This document shows, one piece after another, positions 1 through 7,883 of a DNA stretch of 64,000 bases; within the stretch, counting starts at the first letter, position 1; the number at the start of each line of letters is the position of its first letter. A program made the translations under genes and the position numbers. The notes below the pieces were generated by a model, which saw only the letters and a list, made by a program, of their open reading frames with translations, did not search any database and had not been told where the DNA came from. This DNA comes from Riemerella anatipestifer_F. GTDB taxonomy: Bacteria; Bacteroidota; Bacteroidia; Flavobacteriales; Weeksellaceae. The DNA lies in NCBI RefSeq assembly GCF_037861325.1, contig NZ_JAFELW010000005.1. The stretch is one strand, 5' to 3'.

Positions 1-666
1 ACAGGCTTTGGCTGGGATCCTTATTGGGGAGGTTTTGGCGGTTGGAATAGCTGGAATATGGGCTTTGGTTGGAGTTCAGGCTGGGGTTGGAATATGGGCT
101 TCGGCATGGGCTGGGGATCAGGTTGGAACAGATGGGGTTGGGGAAACCCTTATTGGGGTGGAAGATTTGGTTGGAACCCTTACTGGGGAACAGGTTGGGG
201 TAACCCATATTGGGGTGGCTACGGTGCATGGGGGAATCCTTATTGGGGAGTAGCTCCTCGTCAGTACAATTATAGAAGAAGTGGTGTAGACAGTATTACT
301 AGATATAATAACGGAGGATTCAGTAATCCAATTTATAGAAATCCAAATAGCAATAGTAATTCAGGAAGAAACTTTGGTGGATTTAGAGACTCAGGCTTTG
401 GAAGAGGAGATAACAGGATTAACCGTAATAACAGTAATAATGGCTACTCAATGCCTCAAACAAGAACATTAAGAAGATCTGAACCGAACTATAATTATCA
501 GGACAGAGGAATGACACCTCGTACACAATCTATACCAAGAAACGATGGATTTAGAAACAATTCTGGCTGGGGCGGAGGTTCCAATAGAAGTGGCGGTTTT
601 GGTTCTGGTAGTTCAGGAGGTGGTATGAGATCAGGGGGAGGTTTTAGAACAGGTGGTTTTAGATAG
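1..666 (+). CDS. Gly/Trp/Tyr/Asn-rich low-complexity protein, 5' end cut by window
   Basis: The frame is open from the first base, so the start lies outside the window and the first in-window ATG (58) is probably internal. The first 80 or so residues are built from short repeats of the type NPYWG/DPYWG separated by Gly-Trp-rich spacers. The middle is Asn/Ser/Arg-rich, and the last 40 residues are Gly-Ser-Gly-Phe-Arg-rich and basic. No catalytic domain is visible. I do not recognise the family. Composition suggests an intrinsically disordered, aggregation- or adhesion-prone exported protein, but the signal peptide, if any, is not in view. It sits 13 bases upstream of an outer-membrane barrel gene on the same strand, so the two are probably cotranscribed and both may act at the envelope (inference). 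Confidence 0.7.
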   Translation, partial: TGFGWDPYWGGFGGWNSWNMGFGWSSGWGWNMGFGMGWGSGWNRWGWGNPYWGGRFGWNPYWGTGWGNPYWGGYGAWGNPYWGVAPRQYNYRRSGVDSITRYNNGGFSNPIYRNPNSNSNSGRNFGGFRDSGFGRGDNRINRNNSNNGYSMPQTRTLRRSEPNYNYQDRGMTPRTQSIPRNDGFRNNSGWGGGSNRSGGFGSGSSGGGMRSGGGFRTGGFR

Positions 667-703
667 TTTATTTAATTGAATGCTAAAAAATAAAAATAAG
701 ATA

Positions 704-2140
704 ATGAATAAGAAGATATTTTCAATATTAGGGCTGTCTGTTGGAGCTTTATTTTACTCTCAAGATGTGTCTGTAATTAGGAATACGGTAGATGTTTATT
801 CTGATACACAACCTAATGGTTCTGCAAAATACATGGGTATGGCAGGAGCAATGGGAGCAATGGGAGGAGATGCTTCTTCTATAAATGTTAACCCTGCAGG
901 TATAGCTGTTAATATTGTAGGTGAATTTTCTGGAACGCTTAATGCTTTGGGAAATAAAAATACCTCAACTCTAGCAAATAAATCTTATGATGAAGTTTAT
1001 AAGAAAACTAATTTAGGACATTTAGGAGGGGTTGTTGTAATGCAAACTAGCAATAATTCTAAATGGAAGTTTATTAACCTAGGGTTTAATTATAGTGCTA
1101 AGGATATTGATAGCTATATTAGAACTCCTGAAAATCACACTATAAATGAAGCTATAGATTATACAGATAGTAATGGTAATTCGCAAACGGATTTACTACT
1201 TTACGATGGACATGCTTATAATAGAGTAGGGCATACTTCAAAATTATCCTTCGCATTTGGTGGTAATTACGACCATAAGTGGTATGTAGGTGGTGGAGTA
1301 CACTTCCATTCAGCAAATATAGAGCAAGGAGATTTTTTTAGAATGCAGTCTCAAACGGCAGGTACTAAGGGGCTATACCAAAAACAAGACACTCCTTTTC
1401 AAGAATCTTCTGGAGGGGTGGCAATTTCAGCAGGGGTTATTGGTAAAATAGATAAAAACTTTCGTGTAGGTTTAGCATTAGAGTCTCCTACTTGGTGGAA
1501 TATAGAGAGGGCTTATAACTATTATGATATTGATAATAATGGGGTTGTAGTAACGGTACTAGCTAATGAGAATAGAAGATTGAGCACACCAATGAAGGCT
1601 ACTCTGAGTGGTGCTTATATAGCTAACAAGAATTTTGCAGTAAATGTAGATTATACTTTAGGTGTAACTAAGCCACAATATAATGTTCAAGGAGGGGTAG
1701 AAAAGCAATTAAATGAGTTTTTTAGCAAAGTGTATTCTAATACTTCTGAGCTAAGACTGGGTGCAGAATACAGGTTAGATAACTGGAGATTTAGAGGAGG
1801 TTATGCTTATCAATCTAACCCTTTTTCTAGTTCATCTTTGAGTGTTATTGATCCAGCAAGTAATTTATATTCAGATAGAAGATTTAGTAATCTATATCTT
1901 TCTAATAGACAGACTTTAGGTGTGGGACTAGGATATAATTTTAAATCTTTCTATGTAGATGCAGCCTATCAGAATACAAGTTCTAAGTTTGCTAATCCAT
2001 TTTATGCGGGAGATTACGCTTCTCCAGTGGAGAATAGTGTGTTTAACGAAGGGCATGGTGTAGAACAGTATGATAGCATTGTTTCTGATGTTAAAACAGT
2101 GAGAAATAACTTTGTGTTTACTGTTGGTTGGAGATTTTAA
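704..2140 (+). CDS. OmpP1/FadL-type outer-membrane transport protein
   Basis: The product is an outer-membrane beta-barrel of about 478 residues resembling the OmpP1/FadL/TodX family, which passes hydrophobic compounds across the outer membrane. The start at 704 gives a clean signal peptide (MNKKIFSILGLSVGALFYSQ). An in-frame ATG at 680 would only add eight Lys/Asn-rich residues before it. After the signal come a Gly/Ala/Met-rich N-terminal segment (YMGMAGAMGAMGGD, then a SSINVNPAG motif typical of these proteins) and alternating amphipathic strands ending in an aromatic C-terminus (FTVGWRF). Flavobacterial relatives are often labelled 'hemin receptor', but nothing here shows a haem ligand. 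It follows the Gly/Trp-rich gene closely and is closed by a strong terminator. Confidence 0.85.
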   Translation: MNKKIFSILGLSVGALFYSQDVSVIRNTVDVYSDTQPNGSAKYMGMAGAMGAMGGDASSINVNPAGIAVNIVGEFSGTLNALGNKNTSTLANKSYDEVYKKTNLGHLGGVVVMQTSNNSKWKFINLGFNYSAKDIDSYIRTPENHTINEAIDYTDSNGNSQTDLLLYDGHAYNRVGHTSKLSFAFGGNYDHKWYVGGGVHFHSANIEQGDFFRMQSQTAGTKGLYQKQDTPFQESSGGVAISAGVIGKIDKNFRVGLALESPTWWNIERAYNYYDIDNNGVVVTVLANENRRLSTPMKATLSGAYIANKNFAVNVDYTLGVTKPQYNVQGGVEKQLNEFFSKVYSNTSELRLGAEYRLDNWRFRGGYAYQSNPFSSSSLSVIDPASNLYSDRRFSNLYLSNRQTLGVGLGYNFKSFYVDAAYQNTSSKFANPFYAGDYASPVENSVFNEGHGVEQYDSIVSDVKTVRNNFVFTVGWRF

Positions 2141-2167
2141 AAAAAGCTACATTTAAGATAGAAATAG

Positions 2168-2207
2168 AGAGACTACTTATAATTGAGTAGTCTCTTATTT
2201 TTTTTTT
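2168..2207 (+). terminator. Rho-independent terminator after the OmpP1-like gene
   Basis: Ten-base perfect stem AGAGACTACT / AGTAGTCTCT with an 8-base loop, followed by TTATTTTTTTTTT. It lies 28 bases after the stop codon. Confidence 0.9.
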
Positions 2208-2227
2208 GCTGGATTAGATATTTTTTA

Positions 2228-2250
2228 TAATTTTGTTAGACTTATCTAAC
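2228..2250 (+). promoter_or_regulatory. mntH promoter -7 box and overlapping inverted repeat
   Basis: TAATTTTG at 2228-2235 matches the Bacteroidota -7 box TAnnTTTG. Directly after it, at 2235-2250, is the inverted repeat GTTAGA-CTTA-TCTAAC, where the transcript would start. An inverted repeat at this point, in front of a metal importer, suggests an operator for a metal-responsive (DtxR/MntR-type) repressor. The assignment to a particular regulator is inference. Confidence 0.5.
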
Positions 2251-2260
2251 TTTTGTTTGA

Positions 2261-3595
2261 GTGATGAAAAAATACTTCAAAGATAGAATGTGGAAAAAAG
2301 AGCGTTCTGGTAATTCTTTGTCAGAATCGTTTTCTAGTATTGAGGTACCTAAAGATGCAGGTTTTTGGAAGAAATTTTTAGCATTTGTAGGTCCAGGGCT
2401 TATGGTAGCGGTAGGCTATATGGATCCAGGTAACTGGGCAACAGGCATTGCTGGTGGAGCTAAATTTGGATACATCTTACTATCGGTAGTACTTATTTCT
2501 AATCTTTTTGCGATGTTATTACAGCATTTGTCTTTAAAGTTAGGTATCGTTGCCGAAAGAGATTTGGCTCAAGCCTGTAGAGATAGTTATTCTCGACCTG
2601 TTAACTTTCTACTTTGGATTTTTGCTGAAATAGCCATAGCGGCTACAGACCTTGCGGAGGTAATAGGGGCTGCCATAGCTCTTAATCTTTTGTTTGGGAT
2701 ACCACTTACCATTGGGATAGCCATTACGGTAGTAGATGTATTTGTTATTTTGATGCTTCAAGCCAAAGGTTTTAGATGGCTAGAAAGTGTCGTGGGTGGT
2801 CTGATAGCAATTATCTTCTTTTGTTTTTTATACGAAATAGTGGTAAGTAATCCTGAGTGGTTTCCTATTTTGAAAGGTTTAGTGCCACAGAAAGAAATTG
2901 TATTTAATCCAAGTATGCTCTACATAGCAATAGGTATTTTAGGAGCTACTGTAATGCCTCATAACTTGTACTTGCATAGCAGTATTGTACAGACTAGAAA
3001 CTATTCTAGAGATGATAAGGGGAAGAGGGAAGCTATTAAATTCGCTACTTTGGATAGTAATATTTCTTTGTTGTTAGCATTTTTAATCAATGCAGCTATA
3101 CTTATTATTTCATCGGCGGCATTTCATCACACAGGCTATCAAGATGTTGCTGACATTACAGACGCTCATCAACTTTTGTCTCCAATTTTAGGAACGAGCC
3201 TCGCTAGTATTGTGTTTGCTATAGCTTTGTTGGCTTCTGGGCAAAACTCAACCCTTACAGGCACTTTGGCTGGGCAGATTGTAATGGAGGGTTTTCTCAA
3301 TATTAAATTAAAACCTTGGTTAAGACGATTGATTACAAGATTGATAGCTGTAATACCAGCGTTGATAGTCGCTATTATCTATGGTGAAAAAGGAACTACT
3401 GACCTTTTAATATTAAGTCAAGTTATACTTTCCTTACAGTTGAGTTTTGCAGTAGTACCGCTGGTAATGCTAACTAATAATAAACTTAAGATGGGAGCAT
3501 TTGCTAATCAAGGTTTTTTGAAATACACCGCTATCATCATTAGTTTTATTATTGTTATTTTGAATATTTATTTAGTTTATACTGAGATAGTCTAA
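2261..3595 (+). CDS. mntH: NRAMP-family divalent metal transporter (Mn2+/Fe2+:H+ symporter)
   Basis: The product is an inner-membrane proton-coupled importer of Mn2+ and related metals. It has 444 residues, about 11 hydrophobic segments and a charged N-terminal extension of about 35 residues before the first helix. The two diagnostic metal-binding motifs are present: DPGNWATG in helix 1 (about residues 56-63) and MPHNLYLHS in helix 6 (residues 232-240). The start could be the ATG at 2261 or the adjacent one at 2264. The gene stands alone between a terminator and grpE. An inverted repeat in its promoter suggests metal-dependent repression. Nothing looks truncated. Confidence 0.93.
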   Translation: MMKKYFKDRMWKKERSGNSLSESFSSIEVPKDAGFWKKFLAFVGPGLMVAVGYMDPGNWATGIAGGAKFGYILLSVVLISNLFAMLLQHLSLKLGIVAERDLAQACRDSYSRPVNFLLWIFAEIAIAATDLAEVIGAAIALNLLFGIPLTIGIAITVVDVFVILMLQAKGFRWLESVVGGLIAIIFFCFLYEIVVSNPEWFPILKGLVPQKEIVFNPSMLYIAIGILGATVMPHNLYLHSSIVQTRNYSRDDKGKREAIKFATLDSNISLLLAFLINAAILIISSAAFHHTGYQDVADITDAHQLLSPILGTSLASIVFAIALLASGQNSTLTGTLAGQIVMEGFLNIKLKPWLRRLITRLIAVIPALIVAIIYGEKGTTDLLILSQVILSLQLSFAVVPLVMLTNNKLKMGAFANQGFLKYTAIIISFIIVILNIYLVYTEIV

Positions 3596-3619
3596 CGGAT
3601 GTACTTTTTGTCTGTCAAT

Positions 3620-3651
3620 TTGTCCTAAATCTTAATTTGGCAATATCTTTG
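3620..3651 (+). promoter_or_regulatory. grpE-dnaJ promoter
   Basis: TTG at 3620-3622, a 21-base spacer, and TATCTTTG at 3644-3651: a full match to the flavobacterial consensus TTG-N17-23-TAnnTTTG. It lies 31 bases before the grpE start. No CIRCE-type heat-shock inverted repeat is visible around it. Confidence 0.7.
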
Positions 3652-3681
3652 ACAATACCCAAGCAATAAAACCAATAAAGA

Positions 3682-4233
3682 ATGGAAGAGAATAAAGATT
3701 TGCACGAAGAAAAACTTAATGTTTCCGAAGAAAATACAAGTGAAGAAACTCAAAATATAAATACTGACACTGAAGAAAATCTGACAAAAGAACCTACAAC
3801 AGAAGAACTTTTGGCAGAGGAGAAAGACCGTTACATTCGTCTATGTGCTGAGTTTGAAAACTATAAAAAAAGAACTTCTAAAGAGCGAATGGAGTTTTTC
3901 CAATATGCTAATCAGGATATGATGGTAAGTATGCTCGCTATTTTAGATGATTTTGAAAGAGCTTTAAAAGAAATAGCGAAAACAGGGAAGGAAGAAGATT
4001 TAAAAGGAGTAGAGCTTATCTATCAGAAATTCAAAAATAAACTGATAGAAAAAGGATTAAAGCCTATAGAAGTAAATGCAGGAGACGACTTTAATGTAGA
4101 TTTCCACGAAGCTATTACCCAAATACCAGCTCCTACCGAAGGTTTAAAAGGTAAAATTGTAGATGTAATAGAGTCTGGATATATGCTACACGATAGAGTC
4201 ATTAGATTTACTAAAGTAGTTACAGGACAATAA
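3682..4233 (+). CDS. grpE: Nucleotide exchange factor GrpE
   Basis: Cytosolic cochaperone that releases ADP from DnaK. It has 183 residues. The first 40 are very acidic and disordered, as usual in GrpE. A long coiled-coil helix follows (from LLAEEKDRYIRLCAEFENYKKR, about residues 43-64), then the core and C-terminal beta domain ending with the family signature region DVIESGYMLHDRVIRFTKV. It starts at 3682 and is followed 50 bases later by dnaJ, the classical grpE-dnaJ pairing, under one strong promoter. Confidence 0.97.
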   Translation: MEENKDLHEEKLNVSEENTSEETQNINTDTEENLTKEPTTEELLAEEKDRYIRLCAEFENYKKRTSKERMEFFQYANQDMMVSMLAILDDFERALKEIAKTGKEEDLKGVELIYQKFKNKLIEKGLKPIEVNAGDDFNVDFHEAITQIPAPTEGLKGKIVDVIESGYMLHDRVIRFTKVVTGQ

Positions 4234-4283
4234 ATCTTACATTATAAATGAACCTTTCATTTATTATAAAACTAAAATAAATA

Positions 4284-5399
4284 ATGTCAAAAAGAGATTA
4301 CTACGAGATATTAGGAGTAGAAAAAAACGCAACGGCAGACGCTATTAAAAAAGCCTACCGAAGACAAGCACTTAAATATCACCCAGATAAAAACCCGGGA
4401 AATAAAGAGGCTGAAGAAAAATTTAAAGAAGCGGCGGAAGCCTACGAAGTTCTCAGCGATGAGAATAAAAGAGCTAGATATGACCAATACGGTCATGCGG
4501 GAGTAGGCGGTAGCGGAGGCTTCGGTGGTGGAGGCTTCGGCGGCGGTATGAATATGGAAGATATTTTTAGTCAGTTTGGAGATATCTTTGGTGGTCATTT
4601 TGGCGGTTTCGGTGGTGGAGCTAGGAGACAAGAGGCTAGAGGTACTAACCTTAGAGTTCGTATCAAGTTAAGCCTAGAGGAGATGATGAATGGGACTCAG
4701 AAAACCATCAAAATCAAAAAAATGAAACTTGCCCCAGGGGTAACTTCTAAGACTTGTCCTACTTGTAACGGTAATGGTGTCCAAATGAAAGTAATGAACA
4801 CAATGTTTGGACAGATGCAAACGCAAACCACTTGTGGGGCGTGTAATGGTATTGGGAAGGTAGCAGATAAAATACCAGCTGGAGCTAATGCTCAAGGGCT
4901 TATTAAGGCTGATGAGGAAGTGAGCATCAATATCCCTGCTGGAGCTAGAGATGGCATACAACTAAGTGTAAGAGGTAAAGGTAATGACGCTCCTTTCGGC
5001 GGAACTCCAGGTGATTTGCTTGTGGTGGTAGAGGAAGAGGAAGATGCAAACATCAAAAGAGAAGGAGACAACCTTCACCAAGAGTTATACATTTCTTTCG
5101 CAGAAGCGGCTTTGGGTACTTCTAAAGAAATCCCAGTAGTAGGCGGTAAAGTTAAAATAAAGGTAGATGCAGGTACGCAATCAGGTAAGATTTTACGACT
5201 TGCAGGTAAAGGGCTTCCTAGCATAGATAGCTATGGTAGGGGAGATATGTTTGTACACATCAATGTATGGACGCCACAAAATCTTACAAAGGAACAAAAA
5301 GAATTTTTTGAAAAACAACTGAACAGCGGCGAAATGAAAGCCGAACCTTCAGGGAAGGAAAAGACATTCTTTGATAAAGTAAGAGATTTGTTTAACTAG
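4284..5399 (+). CDS. dnaJ: Chaperone DnaJ (Hsp40) with only two zinc motifs
   Basis: J-domain cochaperone that delivers unfolded clients to DnaK and stimulates its ATPase. It has 371 residues: J domain at 1-70 with the catalytic HPD at 33-35, a Gly/Phe-rich linker (about 72-112), a Cys-rich domain, then the two client-binding beta domains. The Cys-rich domain has only two CxxCxGxG motifs, CPTCNGNG (158-165) and CGACNGIG (184-191), where canonical DnaJ has four. By position they are motifs 2 and 3, which form zinc site II. Motifs 1 and 4 (zinc site I) are replaced by Cys-free sequence. The reading frame is intact and length is otherwise normal, so this is a genuine variant. Confidence 0.96.
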   Translation: MSKRDYYEILGVEKNATADAIKKAYRRQALKYHPDKNPGNKEAEEKFKEAAEAYEVLSDENKRARYDQYGHAGVGGSGGFGGGGFGGGMNMEDIFSQFGDIFGGHFGGFGGGARRQEARGTNLRVRIKLSLEEMMNGTQKTIKIKKMKLAPGVTSKTCPTCNGNGVQMKVMNTMFGQMQTQTTCGACNGIGKVADKIPAGANAQGLIKADEEVSINIPAGARDGIQLSVRGKGNDAPFGGTPGDLLVVVEEEEDANIKREGDNLHQELYISFAEAALGTSKEIPVVGGKVKIKVDAGTQSGKILRLAGKGLPSIDSYGRGDMFVHINVWTPQNLTKEQKEFFEKQLNSGEMKAEPSGKEKTFFDKVRDLFN

Positions 5400-5415
5400 A
5401 ATTACAATAATGATA

Positions 5416-5446
5416 AAAAGAGACTTTTAAAGGTCTCTTTTTTTTA
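5416..5446 (+). terminator. Terminator after dnaJ
   Basis: AAAAGAGAC / GTCTCTTTT stem with an 8-base loop and a T8 tail, 17 bases after the dnaJ stop. Confidence 0.85.
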
Positions 5447-5511
5447 TGAGCGATTAGGATAATTGTAACAAAAACTCTTTTCTTTGTACTAACTAAAATA
5501 AAAATATAAAA

Positions 5512-6417
5512 ATGCTTAGAGCAGAACATATTACAAAAACCTATGATGCAGGCAGAAAAGTAGCTTTGTCTGACTTTAGTATAGAAGTTCCTACGGGAAG
5601 CATCTACGGACTGTTAGGACCTAACGGAGCAGGTAAGACTTCTTTTATTAGAATCATCAATCAGATTACTCAAGCGGATAGTGGCAAAGTTTTTATAGAT
5701 AATGAAATTTTAAGTCCTCACCATATCAAGACTATTGGCTATATGCCAGAAGAAAGGGGTCTTTATAAAAATATGACGGTGGGAGACCAAATTCTCTATT
5801 TTGGGGAGCTTAAAGGTATGTCTAAAAATGAGGCACTTACTCAAGCTAAATATTGGTTTGAACGCCTAAATATAGACCAATGGTGGAAAAAGAAACTCTC
5901 CGAGCTTTCAAAGGGTATGGCACAGAAAATACAGTTTGTGGTAACGGTGTTGCATCGTCCTAAATTACTTATTTTAGATGAGCCTTTCTCTGGGTTTGAC
6001 CCTGTAAACGCTAATCTCATTAAAGACCAAATCATCAATCTTAAAAATAATGGGACAACCATCATACTTTCTACACATAGAATGGAAAGCGTGGAAGAAA
6101 TGTGCGATTATGTAGCGTTGGTTAATCATTCAAAAAAAATCTTAGACGGAAAAGTGTTTGAAGTGAGAGAGCGTTTTAAACAAAATGTTTACGAAGTTGT
6201 ACTCGCTCACTCTAATTCTGAACTATTGGAAAACTTTAAATCGGAATTTTCGCCTTCTGATTGGCAAGAAAAAGACGGACTTATTAGTTTTAATCTAAAA
6301 TATCAAAGTGAACAAAATCAGCTGTTGTCAAAGCTAATGCCGCTAGGGAGCATTAGAAGTTTTAATGAGAAAATACCTAGTATGAACGAAGTGTTCATTA
6401 CTGCTGTACAAAACTAA
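5512..6417 (+). CDS. ABC transporter ATP-binding subunit (NatA-like)
   Basis: Cytosolic ATPase of an export-type ABC transporter, 301 residues. Walker A is GPNGAGKT (36-43). The signature is LSKGMAQK in place of LSGGQ, which is usual in the NatA group, and Walker B is LLILDEP, followed by the switch histidine in STHR. The C-terminal 80 residues form an accessory domain common in this subfamily. The start at 5512 follows an AT-rich leader. Six bases separate it from the permease gene, so the two form an operon. NatAB-type systems export Na+ or small toxic compounds; the substrate here cannot be told from sequence. Confidence 0.9.
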   Translation: MLRAEHITKTYDAGRKVALSDFSIEVPTGSIYGLLGPNGAGKTSFIRIINQITQADSGKVFIDNEILSPHHIKTIGYMPEERGLYKNMTVGDQILYFGELKGMSKNEALTQAKYWFERLNIDQWWKKKLSELSKGMAQKIQFVVTVLHRPKLLILDEPFSGFDPVNANLIKDQIINLKNNGTTIILSTHRMESVEEMCDYVALVNHSKKILDGKVFEVRERFKQNVYEVVLAHSNSELLENFKSEFSPSDWQEKDGLISFNLKYQSEQNQLLSKLMPLGSIRSFNEKIPSMNEVFITAVQN

Positions 6418-6423
6418 TATCGT

Positions 6424-7722
6424 ATGAAAAATATTATTATCATAACCAAAAGAGAATTTCTTACTCAGGTTAAAAAGAAATCTTTTATTGTACTCACTTT
6501 GCTGGCTCCGATTTTAATGATAGCTTTCGGGGCTGTTATAGGATTGATGTTTAAAGCTAACGAAACGGAATATCAGTTTTCTGTCATAGATAAAAGTGGC
6601 GTGTTTGAAAACCGAATGAAAGCTCCACAAGATGTTTCCCTTGTGTATGCGTCTCCTAACACCGAGGCATCTTTGAAGGAAGGATTAAAGACTTCTGAAG
6701 CTATTGATGGAGTGTTGATTATTCCTCCTATGCAAGGGCAGGATTATGAAGCTTTACAGAATCAAGCTCAGCTATTGGTAAATAAGAAAATAGGTTTTGA
6801 TGTAAGGAAAGCCTTGGCATCTTCTATGTCGGAAGTTATTAAGAAAGAAAAAATAAAAGCACTTGGAATCACCGAAACCCAAGTGAACGACTTAGATAAA
6901 TCTTTTGAACTTAAAACTACTAATGTTTTAGATAATCATCAGCAGGACGATAGCCTTGCGTTTGGTGTAAAGTCTGGGTTGAGTATGTTATTGATGTACG
7001 CTACTTTTATGTTTATTTTGATTTATGGCGTAAGGGTAATGCGTAGCGTTTTGGAAGAAAAAAATAACCGTGTGGTAGAGATTATTATTTCTTCAGTTAA
7101 ACCATTTGATTTAATGATGGGTAAAATCTTAGGGGTTACTTTAGTGGCGCTTACTCAGTTTGTTATATGGATAGGTATGGCAGTAACAGCAGCAGTATTT
7201 TTTAATCAAAGTTTTAGCCCAATGTCTACTGGAAACACTTTGGAACAAATGGAAAATATACAGGAGGTAGTGGCTCATATATCTCATACTTTGTTGGAAC
7301 TCAATTATGGACTTATTATTGGGGTGTTTCTTGTGTTTTTCCTTTTAGGTTATATTTTTTATAGTTCTATCTATGCTGCTATTGGTTCGGCGGTGGATAA
7401 CGATACCGAAACTCAGCAGTTTACTTTATTTGTAACCATTCCTTTGATGTTGGGGCTTTATGGTAGTATTTCTATTATGAACAATCCAGATGGACCTATG
7501 GGCTTTTGGCTTTCTATGATTCCGTTAACTTCTCCTGTAGCTATGATTGCACGGATACCGTTCGGAGTGCCTATTTGGGAGTTGGTATTATCGGTTGCAT
7601 TATTATTTATTACCACACTTTTGATGGTCTTTATTGCTGCAAAAATATACCGTGTAGGCATACTAATGCATGGTAATAAAGCAACTCTAAAAGAACTTTG
7701 GAAGTGGATTAGACATTCGTAG
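6424..7722 (+). CDS. ABC transporter permease (NatB/ABC-2 type)
   Basis: Membrane partner of the preceding ATPase, 432 residues. One helix lies near the N-terminus (about 20-45). A periplasmic domain of about 140 residues follows, then a cluster of five or six helices from about residue 188 to 415. This is the layout of ABC-2 permeases of the NatB family. The conserved RVMRSVLEEKNNRVVEII segment sits just after the first helix of the second block and probably contacts the ATPase. The gene ends at a strong terminator, closing a two-gene operon. Confidence 0.88.
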   Translation: MKNIIIITKREFLTQVKKKSFIVLTLLAPILMIAFGAVIGLMFKANETEYQFSVIDKSGVFENRMKAPQDVSLVYASPNTEASLKEGLKTSEAIDGVLIIPPMQGQDYEALQNQAQLLVNKKIGFDVRKALASSMSEVIKKEKIKALGITETQVNDLDKSFELKTTNVLDNHQQDDSLAFGVKSGLSMLLMYATFMFILIYGVRVMRSVLEEKNNRVVEIIISSVKPFDLMMGKILGVTLVALTQFVIWIGMAVTAAVFFNQSFSPMSTGNTLEQMENIQEVVAHISHTLLELNYGLIIGVFLVFFLLGYIFYSSIYAAIGSAVDNDTETQQFTLFVTIPLMLGLYGSISIMNNPDGPMGFWLSMIPLTSPVAMIARIPFGVPIWELVLSVALLFITTLLMVFIAAKIYRVGILMHGNKATLKELWKWIRHS

Positions 7723-7744
7723 TATTAAGAATAATCATTATAAT

Positions 7745-7782
7745 AAAAGCCGAGAGAAAAAACATTCTTTTCGGCTTTTTGT
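7745..7782 (+). terminator. Terminator after the ABC operon
   Basis: AAAAGCCGA (7745-7753) pairs with TCGGCTTTT (7771-7779), followed by T residues. Confidence 0.85.
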
Positions 7783-7883
7783 TTAAAGTTAATATTTGAA
7801 ATGAATGAGGTGTGTGAGTGGGTTGTTTTTTAGAAATTCTAATATCAATAATTTTTTGTAAATTCGCACTAAATTTTTAATCA

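Noticed and set aside
8..253. Alternative frame in the Gly/Trp-rich gene
   Set aside because: Low-complexity G/T-rich DNA opens several frames; frame 1 is open from the window edge to a normal stop and has the coherent NPYWG repeats.
4311..4961. Open frames antisense to dnaJ
   Set aside because: Shadows of the Gly/Phe-rich and Cys-rich coding region; dnaJ is intact on the plus strand.
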